Assembly: GCA_900547345.1 (NCBI GenBank)
Contig: URGG01000069.1
Coordinates: 1-10,653 of the forward strand
Source: an uncultured Collinsella sp.
GTDB taxonomy: Bacteria; Actinomycetota; Coriobacteriia; Coriobacteriales; Coriobacteriaceae
DNA: 10,653 nt
Reading direction: 5' to 3'
In this document: one piece after another, positions 1 to 7,873 of the stretch
How positions within the stretch are numbered: the stretch's first letter is position 1
Layout: each line of letters begins with the position of its first letter
The notes under the pieces: generated by a model
What the model saw: the letters and a program-made list of their open reading frames with translations, nothing else
Databases searched by the model: none
Told to the model about the DNA's origin: nothing
Translations under genes and position numbers: made by a program

Positions 1-244
1 CCTGGCCGTCAATGGTCAGGCGCGTGTCCTCGCCGGTGCCGCTGGTAAAGCGGATCTCGATCTGCTCGGCGAGGGCGTCGATGGCCGCCTCGTCGTCCAG
101 GTCGATGCCGCGGTCGAGCGCGGCAAAGGTGACGGCGCGGTACATAGCGCCCGTGTCGAGCTTGTTAAAGCCCAGCTGGCGGGCGATCTCCTTGGCGATG
201 GTGGACTTGCCGGAACCGGCGGGGCCGTCGATGGCGACGATCAT
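1..244 (-). CDS. cmk: Cytidylate kinase, N-terminal part (cut by window edge)
   Basis: Phosphorylates CMP and dCMP with ATP in pyrimidine nucleotide salvage and supply, in the cytoplasm. Only the first 81 codons are inside the window; the gene runs off the left edge. Seen: an N-terminal P-loop, GPAGSGKST at residues 7-15, then LDTGAMYRAVT at residues 29-39, the CMP-binding segment typical of bacterial Cmk. The ATG at 244-242 is preceded by an AAAGGAA ribosome binding site at good distance, and the protein starts directly with the P-loop strand as in the family. It follows the rluB stop by 68 nt and is probably the downstream member of the scpA-scpB-rluB cluster. Adenylate kinase or other small P-loop kinases are less likely because the TGAMYRA segment is characteristic of CMP kinases. 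Confidence 0.95.
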   Translation of the reverse strand, partial: MIVAIDGPAGSGKSTIAKEIARQLGFNKLDTGAMYRAVTFAALDRGIDLDDEAAIDALAEQIEIRFTSGTGEDTRLTIDGQ

Positions 245-312
245 GCAATGCTTCCTTTCGATTGGTGACGTGTGCTGGTATGGTTCGCGGGCGTTGGGGC
301 GCGGCGGGTTGC

Positions 313-1275
313 CTAGCCCGTGTAGCGCTCGCGGTAGGTGTTGCGCTTGGGTGCGGAGCCGTGGCTGCCGTGGTGACGCGTGCGGCTGGCGGGCGTGTCT
401 TGGGGCTTGCCGCCGCGCTTGGCGCTGGCCTGCTTGGGCGGGATACCGCCGCTTTTGAGGATCTGCACCTCGCGGTCGGTGAGTTCGCGCCAGGAGCCCT
501 TGGCCACGTCCTTGAGCTCCAGGCCGGCAAAGTTGCAGCGGTGCAGGCGGATCACCGGGTGGTGGATCTTGCTCAGCATGCGTTTGACCTGATTCTTGCG
601 GCCCTCGCGGATGATGACCTCCACAGCCGTGGTGCCGGGCTTGACGCCTTGCGGAGCCACAGCCTCTGCCTCGCGTGCGGTGATGACGCGGCAGATTGCC
701 GGCTGGCATAGGCCGTCGTCGAGCTCGATGCCACGGCGGAGTGGCGTGAGATCGCGGTCGGACAGTTCGCCGTCAACGAGTGCCTGGTAGGTCTTGTAGA
801 CGTGTTTGCTCGGGTGCAGCAGGTCCTGCGACAGGTCGCCGTCGGTGGTAAAGAGCAAGAGACCAGTGGTGTCGCGGTCCAGACGACCCACCGGGAAGAG
901 CCCCGGAAATCGGTCGCGCGGAACCAAGTCCGCCACACAGGGGCGCTTCTGCGGGTCGCTCATGGTGGTAAGGTAGCCGGTCGGCTTGTAGAGCATCAGG
1001 TACACGGCACCCTGGTTGAGCTTGACGGGCATGCCGTCGACCTCAATGTGATCGTGGTCGACATCGACCTTGGTGCCCAGCTCGGTCGCGACCTGGTCGT
1101 TGACGGTCACGCGGCCGGCGGTCATCAGGTCCTCCGAGCCGCGGCGGCTCGCCACGCCCGCGCGCGCCAAAAAGCGCTGCAAGCGCATGGTGTGCGGGTA
1201 GACGGACTGGGCGTCGGTCGCGGGCACTGCGTTGCCCATGGCGCGCGTCTCCCCTACTTCGTTAGTCCTCGTCAT
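313..1275 (-). CDS. rluB: Ribosomal large subunit pseudouridine synthase, RluB/RsuA family
   Basis: Converts a specific uridine in rRNA to pseudouridine; the best guess is 23S rRNA (RluB type), but RsuA/RluE/RluF paralogues share the fold, so the exact target is inferred. Seen in 320 residues: an N-terminal S4 RNA-binding domain beginning MRLQRFLARAGVASRR at residues 30-45, YKPTGYLTT at 96-104, and the catalytic motif GRLDRDTTGLLL at 130-141 with the nucleophile Asp133. The C-terminus, about 40 residues rich in Lys, Arg, Ser and His, is an extra basic tail likely to contact RNA. I chose ATG 1275-1273 because a GGAGG lies about 6 nt upstream. A start at Met30 would match the shorter family members, but no comparably strong site was noted there. 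The start overlaps the end of scpB by 14 nt, so the two are probably translationally coupled. Confidence 0.9.
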   Translation of the reverse strand: MTRTNEVGETRAMGNAVPATDAQSVYPHTMRLQRFLARAGVASRRGSEDLMTAGRVTVNDQVATELGTKVDVDHDHIEVDGMPVKLNQGAVYLMLYKPTGYLTTMSDPQKRPCVADLVPRDRFPGLFPVGRLDRDTTGLLLFTTDGDLSQDLLHPSKHVYKTYQALVDGELSDRDLTPLRRGIELDDGLCQPAICRVITAREAEAVAPQGVKPGTTAVEVIIREGRKNQVKRMLSKIHHPVIRLHRCNFAGLELKDVAKGSWRELTDREVQILKSGGIPPKQASAKRGGKPQDTPASRTRHHGSHGSAPKRNTYRERYTG

Positions 1276-1990
1276 GCATATCCTCCGAGGTCTCGTCGAC
1301 GACCAGGGTCTCAAAGTCCTCGACTGCATCAACATCTTCAACATCGGTATCGAGCAGTTCGCGCTCTTCGTCCAAGTCCTCTGCCTGCTCCTCGAGTGTG
1401 GACTGAATACTGCGGCCGCTCAGACGCTCGCGGATAAACTGGCGCGACTGCTCGTCGGGGGCAAACTGCTCCAAGTCGGGCAGGTCGTGGGTGGAGCGCA
1501 GACCGAACTTTTCCAAGAAGGCGTTGGTCGTGCCGTAGATGATGGCTTGACCGCGCTGGGGATCGCGGCCGAGCTCGCGCACCAGACCCTTGTCCACGAG
1601 CGACGCGATGACGCCGTCAGAATTGACGCCGCGGATGCCCTTGACCACCTCGCGCGTGACGGGCTGGTGGTAGGCGATGACGGCCAGGGTTTCGAGCGCC
1701 GCCTGCGACAGTTTTTGCGTGTCCCAACTCAGCACGTAGGCCTCGACCACGTCGTGGTATGCGGGGTGCGTAAACAGGCGCCAGCCGCCGGCGACCTCGC
1801 GCAGCTGAAAGCCGCGGTTGGCCTCCTCGTACTCAACCTTGAGCTCGGCGAGCAGCGACGCGCACTCACCGGGGGCGATATCCAGTGCGCCGGCCAGCGC
1901 GGGCGCACTCACCGGGTCGCTCGACACCAGCAGCAGCGCCTCGAGGGCGCCTTTGAGGCTGTTTGCCTCCAGCGTGGAAAGGGTTGACAT
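1262..1990 (-). CDS. scpB: Segregation and condensation protein ScpB
   Basis: Winged-helix (kite) subunit that dimerises and binds ScpA to complete the SMC condensin complex, which organises and segregates the chromosome. It has 242 residues, somewhat longer than the usual 180-200 because of a strongly acidic C-terminal tail (roughly the last 45 residues, rich in Glu and Asp). Family-typical stretches seen are ETLAVIAYHQPVTR in the centre, then GVNSDGVIASLVDKGLV and GTTNAFLEKFGL. The ATG at 1990 has an AGGAG about 8 nt upstream. It begins 11 nt after the scpA stop and overlaps rluB by 14 nt; scpA-scpB-rluB is a very common bacterial order and supports all three calls. The acidic tail varies in Actinobacteria and its role is unknown. 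Confidence 0.95.
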   Translation of the reverse strand: MSTLSTLEANSLKGALEALLLVSSDPVSAPALAGALDIAPGECASLLAELKVEYEEANRGFQLREVAGGWRLFTHPAYHDVVEAYVLSWDTQKLSQAALETLAVIAYHQPVTREVVKGIRGVNSDGVIASLVDKGLVRELGRDPQRGQAIIYGTTNAFLEKFGLRSTHDLPDLEQFAPDEQSRQFIRERLSGRSIQSTLEEQAEDLDEERELLDTDVEDVDAVEDFETLVVDETSEDMHDED

Positions 1991-2001
1991 GGTTGCGGCT
2001 C

Positions 2002-2814
2002 CTATTCGGTGAGCTCGGGGCCCTCGCCGGGCACGTATGCCTCGGCTCCCTCGACTCGGTTGATGCAGATGGTTCCGAAGATCTCGTCCTGGCTCAGCGT
2101 GAGCGAGCCGCGCTTGGCGAGCTCAAGCATGGCCAGGAAGGTGACGACGAGTTGCTCGGTGGTGGCATCACCGTCCAGCAGTTCGCGAAAGGTGCAAGAT
2201 TGGTGCGCCATGGTAAAGCGGTCGACCGAGGCCACCGTCAGGTCGAGCGGCACGCGATGCGGCGCCACGTGCTCGGCCTCCAGCAGGAAGGTCTGGCGCT
2301 TGCCGTCCAGATCGGCGCAGATGACGGCGAGACCGCGCAAGGTAATGCCGGCCAGGTAGTCGGGCATAAGGCCTAGGAACTCGGGGTCGGGGCCGGCTAC
2401 GCGAGGGTGCATGCGGCTTTCGGCCTGCATGCGCGCGCCAAGGGCTGCCGCCGCGCCCTTAAACTGCCTGTAGGCGATCAGGCGCTGGATCAGGACCTCG
2501 CGCAGGGCGTCGCCGTCGAGCGCGCTGAGCTCCTCGAGGTCTTCGTCGAACTCGTCATCGTCGTTATCGACTTTGCGCGGGGCCTCCTGCGGCACCAGAG
2601 AGGCAGCCTTGATGTCCAAAAGGGTTGCCGCGACCAGCAAAAAGTCGCTCGCCACGTCCAGGTCCAGCGCCTCGATGCGCTCGGCCTCGGCTAGGTATTG
2701 CTCGGCCACCTCGCTGATGGAGATGGCGCCGATATCTACTTTTTGGCGGGTTACCAGCTGCAGCAGCAGGTCGAACGGTCCGCTGTAGACCTGCGTCGAC
2801 ACGCGATACGACAT
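2002..2814 (-). CDS. scpA: Segregation and condensation protein ScpA (kleisin)
   Basis: Kleisin subunit of the SMC-ScpAB condensin: its N-terminus binds the SMC neck, its middle binds the ScpB dimer and its C-terminal winged helix binds the SMC cap. It has 270 residues, near the usual 240-280. Seen: YSGPFDLLLQLV at residues 10-21 followed by KVDIGAISISEVAEQYL, the ScpA N-terminal signature; DFLLVAATLLDIKAASLVP in the following helix; and an acidic linker (DNDDDEFDEDLEE) before the C-terminal domain. The ATG at 2814 has a near-perfect AAAGGAGGT site (2820-2828) about 5 nt upstream. The 84 nt between this gene and the M50 protease stop carry a small GC hairpin (arms 2833-2837 and 2843-2847) just before the ribosome binding site, without a T-tract. 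I see no convincing promoter there, so scpA is probably read from upstream. Confidence 0.95.
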   Translation of the reverse strand: MSYRVSTQVYSGPFDLLLQLVTRQKVDIGAISISEVAEQYLAEAERIEALDLDVASDFLLVAATLLDIKAASLVPQEAPRKVDNDDDEFDEDLEELSALDGDALREVLIQRLIAYRQFKGAAAALGARMQAESRMHPRVAGPDPEFLGLMPDYLAGITLRGLAVICADLDGKRQTFLLEAEHVAPHRVPLDLTVASVDRFTMAHQSCTFRELLDGDATTEQLVVTFLAMLELAKRGSLTLSQDEIFGTICINRVEGAEAYVPGEGPELTE

Positions 2815-2898
2815 CTTCGACCTCCTTTGACGGCGCCTTCGCGGCGCGGTTTGGGTGCATGCTGCGACCGTTTTACACGGACGACCTGTAAGTTTACC

Positions 2899-3582
2899 TT
2901 AGATGCCGGCGATTGCGAAGTTGAGCAGCTGCTCAGCAAGCGGATACACGGTAACGTCGAAATAGCGGCCGATTACATCGATGCCGGCCCACATAGGCAG
3001 CAGGTATAGAACCAGGATGAGTATGGGCATAGCGTATTGCTGCAGACGGTAATAGTTGTTGAGCGCCGTGCCCTTGAGGAAGGGCACGATGATCGACGAG
3101 CCATCAAGCGGCGGAATCGGAATGAGGTTAAAGAACGCGAGCGACAGGTTGACCACGATAAACGTGGCGCCGAAGTTCATGATCTGCGACGCCACGGCAA
3201 AGGACATGCTGGCGTAGAGATTGCCGTACGTTGCGTGCATGAGGGCGGCCGCGAGGCATGCGAGTGCGATGTTCGACGCGGGGCCGGCCACGCTCACCAG
3301 GACCTCGTCGCGCTTGGGGTGCTTGAGGTTGTTGAGGTAGACGGGCACGGGCTTGGCAAAGGCGAACACCGGGCCACCGGCTGCGAGCATGAGCAGTGGC
3401 AGGATGATGGTGCCGAACGGGTCGATATGGTTGAGCGGGTTGAGTGACACGCGGCCGCGCGAACGGGCTGTCTTATCGCCGAGTGCCCAGGCCGCGGCGG
3501 CGTGCGCACTTTCGTGGATGACGATGCCCACGATGACGGCGACGGCGCTGGCGAGCAGGTTCATGATGTAGCTGCTGGACAT
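2899..3582 (-). CDS. Site-2 protease family (M50) intramembrane zinc metalloprotease
   Basis: Predicted polytopic membrane protease that would cut substrates within the lipid bilayer; the substrate is unknown. It has 227 residues, the usual size of the short M50 group (YwhC-like) that lacks a PDZ domain. Seen: zinc motif HESAH at 23-27 inside the first hydrophobic segment; a second motif NLIPIPPLDGS at 152-162 whose Asp160 is the expected third zinc ligand; GPASNIALA at 100-108; and several hydrophobic helices, the last around 182-200. All catalytic residues are present, so it is probably active. The ATG at 3582 follows a GGGGAG site closely and sits 9 nt after the preceding stop. An M50 gene next to scpA is a recurrent arrangement in Gram-positive genomes, but a functional link to condensin is not established. 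Confidence 0.9.
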   Translation of the reverse strand: MSSSYIMNLLASAVAVIVGIVIHESAHAAAAWALGDKTARSRGRVSLNPLNHIDPFGTIILPLLMLAAGGPVFAFAKPVPVYLNNLKHPKRDEVLVSVAGPASNIALACLAAALMHATYGNLYASMSFAVASQIMNFGATFIVVNLSLAFFNLIPIPPLDGSSIIVPFLKGTALNNYYRLQQYAMPILILVLYLLPMWAGIDVIGRYFDVTVYPLAEQLLNFAIAGI

Positions 3583-3591
3583 GGCGCTCCC

Positions 3592-3874
3592 CTAGCGGAC
3601 GCGGCGCGAGGCGCGCGTGAGCAGGTAGTCAGCTACAAACAGGATGACGGCCACGATGGCGTAATCCAAGCGGAAAACGCCGCCAAAGGGTGAGGTGATG
3701 ACGCCGTAGCCGGCGATGGCGCTCGGCAGCGCGCGAGAAAGCTCAACGACAAAGCCGACAATCTGCAGTTTGGCGGTGAGGCCGCTAAAGCACAGCAGCA
3801 CGGTCATCGCGCTCATAAAGATGCCGCAGATGCGACAGGCGATGGCGATGACGCTCATCGCCACGGCAGCGGCC

Positions 3875-3888
<14 letters not shown>
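3592..3888 (-). CDS. Small hydrophobic membrane protein, function unknown
   Basis: I do not recognise this protein. From the GTG at 3888 it has 98 residues. Seen: two clear hydrophobic segments (about 8-37 and 74-91) and a third moderately hydrophobic stretch (about 41-66) containing Gly and Pro (YGVITSPFGGVF), ending in a basic tail TRASRRVR that should stay in the cytoplasm by the positive-inside rule. I chose the GTG start because it has an AGGAG about 8 nt upstream and gives a short 14-nt overlap with the end of the ABC-F gene. A longer frame back to 4008 would add a Ser/Arg/Pro-rich extension that looks like an out-of-frame shadow of the ABC-F gene. The stop lies 9 nt before the M50 start, so it is very likely co-transcribed and translated. 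A role with the M50 protease or as a small envelope protein is only a guess. Confidence 0.7.
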
Positions 3889-5908
<2,020 letters not shown>

Positions 5909-5932
5909 GGTGCCGCCTTTGACCTTGTGTGC

Positions 5933-5971
5933 CTATATGAAAAAAGGCCCCAACTTGCGTTGGAGCCTCAT
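5933..5971 (-). other. Candidate 12-codon leader ORF through the terminator
   Basis: An ATG at 5971-5969 opens a frame encoding MRLQRKLGPFFI with a TAG at 5935-5933. It starts 13 nt after the tRNA 3' end, runs through the whole terminator hairpin and its T-tract, and ends 24 nt before the ABC-F start. There is no good Shine-Dalgarno (only a GAG about 8 nt upstream), so this may be chance. It is listed because translated leader peptides with attenuators are known upstream of some other ABC-F genes. Confidence 0.2.
5940..5967 (-). terminator. Intrinsic terminator after tRNA-Ala
   Basis: On the minus strand a 9-bp stem, GGCTCCAAC against GTTGGGGCC with one wobble pair, closes a GCAA tetraloop and is followed directly by six T. 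This is a textbook rho-independent terminator 17 nt past the tRNA. Because it lies only about 30 nt before the ABC-F start, it separates the tRNA unit from the ABC-F cluster or acts as an attenuator for it. Confidence 0.9.
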
Positions 5972-5983
5972 TCAATGCTCGGG

Positions 5984-6056
5984 TGGAGACGAGGGGGATC
6001 GAACCCCTGACCTCTTGACTGCCAGTCAAGCGCTCTCCCAGCTGAGCTACGCCCCC
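5984..6056 (-). tRNA. tRNA-Ala (anticodon GGC)
   Basis: A complete 73-nt cloverleaf on the minus strand decoding GCC (and GCU by wobble). The acceptor stem pairs GGGGGCG with CGTCTCC, including the G3-U70 wobble that is the identity element for alanyl-tRNA synthetase. The D arm begins TAGCTC, the anticodon stem CTTGA/TCAAG holds the loop CTGGCAG with anticodon GGC, and the T arm is AGGGG-TTCGATC-CCCCT. The discriminator is A73, followed by CCC in the DNA, so the terminal CCA is not encoded and must be added by the CCA enzyme. Promoter and terminator flank it closely, so it is a single-gene unit. Confidence 0.97.
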
Positions 6057-6069
6057 GTGACGAGGTAGT

Positions 6070-6098
6070 ACTATAGGGGAATGTTTACGGGGATGCAA
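6070..6098 (-). promoter_or_regulatory. Promoter of tRNA-Ala
   Basis: On the minus strand, -35 TTGCAT (6098-6093) and -10 TATAGT (6075-6070) are separated by exactly 17 nt. This is a strong housekeeping-sigma match. The predicted transcript start, near 6063, is about 7 nt upstream of the mature tRNA 5' end, leaving a short leader for RNase P. Confidence 0.85.
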
Positions 6099-6139
6099 GG
6101 GGGAATTTTGGATTGATTTTCCGCCTTACGGGTTTTCCT

Positions 6140-6192
6140 GGGACGGGGCAAAAATAATCACTCTACGAGCGATTATTTTTATCCGCCGTCCC
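6140..6192 (-). terminator. Long hairpin around the thiN stop codon, candidate terminator
   Basis: A 53-nt dyad. Outer arms GGGACGG (6140-6146) and CCGTCCC (6186-6192) enclose a small internal loop, then an inner 14-bp stem (6150-6163 against 6167-6180) with a three-base loop. The inner stem is A-rich then T-rich (AAAAATAATC and GATTATTTTT), so it can act as an A-tract/stem/T-tract terminator for thiN. The only imperfect inner position is a G-U pair in the minus-strand RNA but an A-C mismatch on the other strand, which favours minus-strand use. The GC core is short, so efficiency is uncertain. Confidence 0.6.
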
Positions 6193-6843
6193 GATAAAAC
6201 CCTGATGCAGCAAATAACCGATTGCGACGCCTTGATGGACTTGGATCGTGGCTGTTGACCTGACGACGTTGCTGATGCCCGTGTCGGCTAGCAGGCCCAG
6301 CGGGGCGTGATCTAGTTCCCACTCCAAGCCATGTTCACTTACCACCGTCCCAGGGGCAATGGCGATGATGGAGAAGGTTTTGCCCTCGGCGCCCTCGATG
6401 GTCCAGGTCTCGTTCTGGCGCAGGATTCTGGCCGTCACTTCGTCTTCATCGATCCAGACGGGGGCGTCCGCATAGCCTGCCAGCAGACCTAACACAGACA
6501 GGGCCATGTCCGGGCGACCGCCGGTGGCGCAGGTCGCAACCACTTCGGCACCCGGCCAGCGGCGGCGGACGGAACAGAGCGCCAGCGCCAGATCGGTATA
6601 GTCCTTGTACGGATCGTGGCGCTCAACTTCAAAGTCAGTGGCGGCATCGACCAACGCGCGGCCCGCGTCGCTCACCGTGTCGGCATCCCCCACATACACG
6701 TTGCAGCCCAGTCCCGCACCCAGCAGAGCGTCGAGCCCGCGGTCCACGGCGACAACGTGGTCGCACGCCCCCGCTAGCCTACGCAACAAATCCGCGCTCG
6801 CCACCACGGGCGAGCCGCAGACTACAAGTACTTTGCAAGCCAC
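6163..6843 (-). CDS. thiN: Thiamine pyrophosphokinase
   Basis: Transfers pyrophosphate from ATP to thiamine to make thiamine diphosphate, the active cofactor, in the cytoplasm. It has 226 residues, the normal size. Seen: N-terminal Rossmann-like half with AVDRGLDALL at 32-41 and the metal/phosphate motif GDADT at 52-56; KDYTD at 80-84, equivalent to the family DxTD motif; and GGRPD at 108-112, matching GGRxDH except that the His is Met. The C-terminal half is beta-rich with a thiamine-binding-like NVVRSTATIQV segment. The start is a GTG 9 nt after the HAD stop; an in-frame stop just upstream excludes a longer protein, and a weak GAGG serves as ribosome binding site. Its stop codon lies in the loop of a hairpin. 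Presumably it is co-transcribed with the HAD gene. No THI-box riboswitch is apparent upstream, suggesting salvage rather than a thiamine-controlled unit. Confidence 0.85.
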   Translation of the reverse strand: MACKVLVVCGSPVVASADLLRRLAGACDHVVAVDRGLDALLGAGLGCNVYVGDADTVSDAGRALVDAATDFEVERHDPYKDYTDLALALCSVRRRWPGAEVVATCATGGRPDMALSVLGLLAGYADAPVWIDEDEVTARILRQNETWTIEGAEGKTFSIIAIAPGTVVSEHGLEWELDHAPLGLLADTGISNVVRSTATIQVHQGVAIGYLLHQGFIGTADKNNRS

Positions 6844-6852
6844 GGCCCTCGC

Positions 6853-7542
6853 CTAGCCCTCAAACGAAAGCACGCGGGCCAGTTCCAGCTCCTCGTAGCT
6901 GTCGATAAAGATATCGCAGTTGGCGCGCACGTCTTCGCGCTTCATGCGGCCGTGCGGGTCATAGATGCCCACGCGCTTAAAGCCTGCGGTGCCAGAGCTC
7001 TTAAGGCCAAAGACTGCGTCCTCAAACACCCACGCGCGCTCAAACTTGCACCCATGGCGCTCCTCAAGGCGGCGCAGCGCCAGCTCGTACACATCGGGGA
7101 ACTGTTTGGAGCGTCCTGCCTCGCCCGTCGTGGTAACAAACTCCATGTAAGCGTCGAGCCCGGCACCGGCGAGCGCAGACTGCACCAGCTCGGCCGGCGT
7201 GGACGTGGCCACGCCCATAGCGATGCCCGCTGCCTTCGCCTGCTCCAAAAATGCAAGCAGGCCCTCGCGCGGCGGCACCTTGGAGTAGCCATCAATCAGG
7301 ATATCGCTCAGCTCGCGGTAGAGCTCTTCGCCATTTTCGCCAATGCCCCAGATGTCGTGGTAGGCCTGGCACTCGTCCTCGAGCGACAAATGCTCAAACT
7401 GTGCAAAATCATCGACCGTCACGTCAACTCCGTGGCGGTGCAATAATTCGGGCTGAGCATAGGCCCAAACGGGGGTGCTATTAACCAGTGTGCCGTCGCA
7501 ATCGAAAATAAAAGCAACCTTGGGAGCGGCGGTATGGGACAT
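6853..7542 (-). CDS. HAD-family hydrolase (subfamily IA phosphatase-like)
   Basis: Probable small-molecule phosphatase or phosphosugar mutase; the substrate is unknown. It has 229 residues. All four HAD motifs are visible: motif I FDCDGTLVNS with nucleophile Asp14 and acid Asp16; a helical cap at about 20-90; motif II ATSTP at 112-116; motif III Lys146 in GRSKQFPDVYELALRRL; and motif IV VFEDAVFGLKSS with Glu174-Asp175. The cap type and the DGTLVNS start suggest the beta-phosphoglucomutase/phosphoglycolate phosphatase branch. Beta-phosphoglucomutase would fit the nearby glucan genes but is not demonstrated. I chose the ATG at 7542 because GAAAGG lies 7 nt upstream; an upstream in-frame ATG at 7563 would place that site inside the gene. 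It leads a two-gene unit with thiN and is transcribed away from glgB. Confidence 0.85.
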   Translation of the reverse strand: MSHTAAPKVAFIFDCDGTLVNSTPVWAYAQPELLHRHGVDVTVDDFAQFEHLSLEDECQAYHDIWGIGENGEELYRELSDILIDGYSKVPPREGLLAFLEQAKAAGIAMGVATSTPAELVQSALAGAGLDAYMEFVTTTGEAGRSKQFPDVYELALRRLEERHGCKFERAWVFEDAVFGLKSSGTAGFKRVGIYDPHGRMKREDVRANCDIFIDSYEELELARVLSFEG

Positions 7543-7564
7543 AAACGAACCTTTCGATATCAAA

Positions 7565-7595
7565 TGGTAAACATCCTGCTAAAAACGTTTTACCA
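7565..7595. repeat. Inverted operator-like elements A and B
   Basis: TGGTAAAC at 7565-7572 faces GTTTTACCA at 7587-7595, the reverse complement of TGGTAAAAC. Element B also forms the 10-bp palindrome AAAACGTTTT (7582-7591) centred on CG, the usual core of LacI-family operators. Both lie between the presumed HAD promoter and the HAD ribosome binding site (7551-7556), a classic position for a repressor. Confidence 0.5.
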
Positions 7596-7610
7596 AACGT
7601 CAGCCAAACA

Positions 7611-7641
7611 ATTTTGAAACCCAAATTGGTAAAACTGTCAA
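7611..7641 (-). promoter_or_regulatory. Candidate promoter of the HAD-thiN unit
   Basis: On the minus strand a perfect -35 TTGACA lies at 7641-7636, largely inside the spacer of the operator palindrome. The -10 is poor: TTCAAA (7618-7613) at 17 nt or CAAAAT (7616-7611) at 19 nt. A weak -10 with a consensus -35 could mean activator dependence or simply a weak promoter. Confidence 0.4.
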
Positions 7642-7652
7642 GAGTTTTACCA
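7627..7652. repeat. Perfect 10-bp-arm palindrome, candidate operator
   Basis: TGGTAAAACT (7627-7636) and AGTTTTACCA (7643-7652) are perfect inverted repeats separated by six bases. The left arm and spacer overlap the minus-strand TTGACA. The right arm supplies the -35-like TTACCA of the plus-strand candidate promoter. One protein bound here could control both divergent units. The cognate regulator is not in the window. Confidence 0.6.
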
Positions 7653-7676
7653 CGTCAAATCTGCCAGTGGTATAAA
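7647..7676 (+). promoter_or_regulatory. Candidate promoter of glgB-glgP
   Basis: -10 TATAAA at 7671-7676 (five of six consensus bases) with TTACCA at 7647-7652, 18 nt upstream, as a plausible -35. The -10 lies inside TGGTATAAAC (7668-7677), a variant of the local repeat element. A start near 7683 would give a leader of about 190 nt before the glgB ATG. Confidence 0.5.
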
Positions 7677-7745
7677 CATGTCGCTTACCGATTAAACGCC
7701 CCCGCAAATCCGCTTTCGTCCATAAAACTAACGCACAGGTGTTAT

Positions 7746-7805
7746 CGTAGTTTCTGCCGAAAGTTCCACCGAGCACGCGAGGTGGAACGAATCACAGAAA
7801 CTTCG
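7746..7805 (+). other. Nested leader hairpin upstream of glgB
   Basis: Outer stem AGTTTCTG (7749-7756) pairs with CAGAAACT (7795-7802), extendable by two pairs past one mismatch. A symmetric six-by-six internal loop follows, then the inner stem GTTCCACC (7763-7770) with GGTGGAAC (7781-7788) and a 10-nt apical loop. Sixteen perfect pairs in about 60 nt argue for selected RNA structure or a large DNA operator. No T-tract follows, so it is not a terminator. It matches no riboswitch class that I recognise. Confidence 0.55.
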
Positions 7806-7819
7806 CCGTCCCTTCGATT

Positions 7820-7863
7820 CGTGCAGCCTTGGACCTTTCGCATCTAGTCACCAAGGCAACACG
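7820..7863 (+). other. Second leader hairpin next to the glgB start
   Basis: CGTG (7820-7823) pairs with CACG (7860-7863) and GCCTTGG (7826-7832) with CCAAGGC (7851-7857), separated by a two-by-two internal loop and closed by an 18-nt loop. The 3' foot ends 10 nt before the ATG at 7874, in the zone where a ribosome binding site would be expected. A competing small stem ACGC/GCGT (7861-7864/7869-7872) could replace its foot. Confidence 0.4.
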
Positions 7864-7873
7864 CTGCCGCGTC

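Noticed and set aside
802..1437. Plus-strand open frames opposite rluB and scpB
   Set aside because: They are frame shadows of conserved minus-strand genes with good ribosome binding sites; no domain or start signal is seen.
2833..2847. Small GC hairpin upstream of scpA as a terminator or riboswitch
   Set aside because: The stem is only 5 bp, there is no T-tract, and it lies directly before the scpA ribosome binding site; too little to call a regulatory element.
6844..6852. A THI-box (TPP) riboswitch before thiN
   Set aside because: Only 9 nt separate thiN from the HAD gene, and I did not see the CTGAGA and related TPP core motifs upstream of the HAD gene either.
7829..7873. TTG at 7829 as the glgB start
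   Set aside because: No ribosome binding site precedes it, it lies in a hairpin arm, and the extra 15 residues match nothing expected at the GlgB N-terminus; the ATG at 7874 is more conservative.
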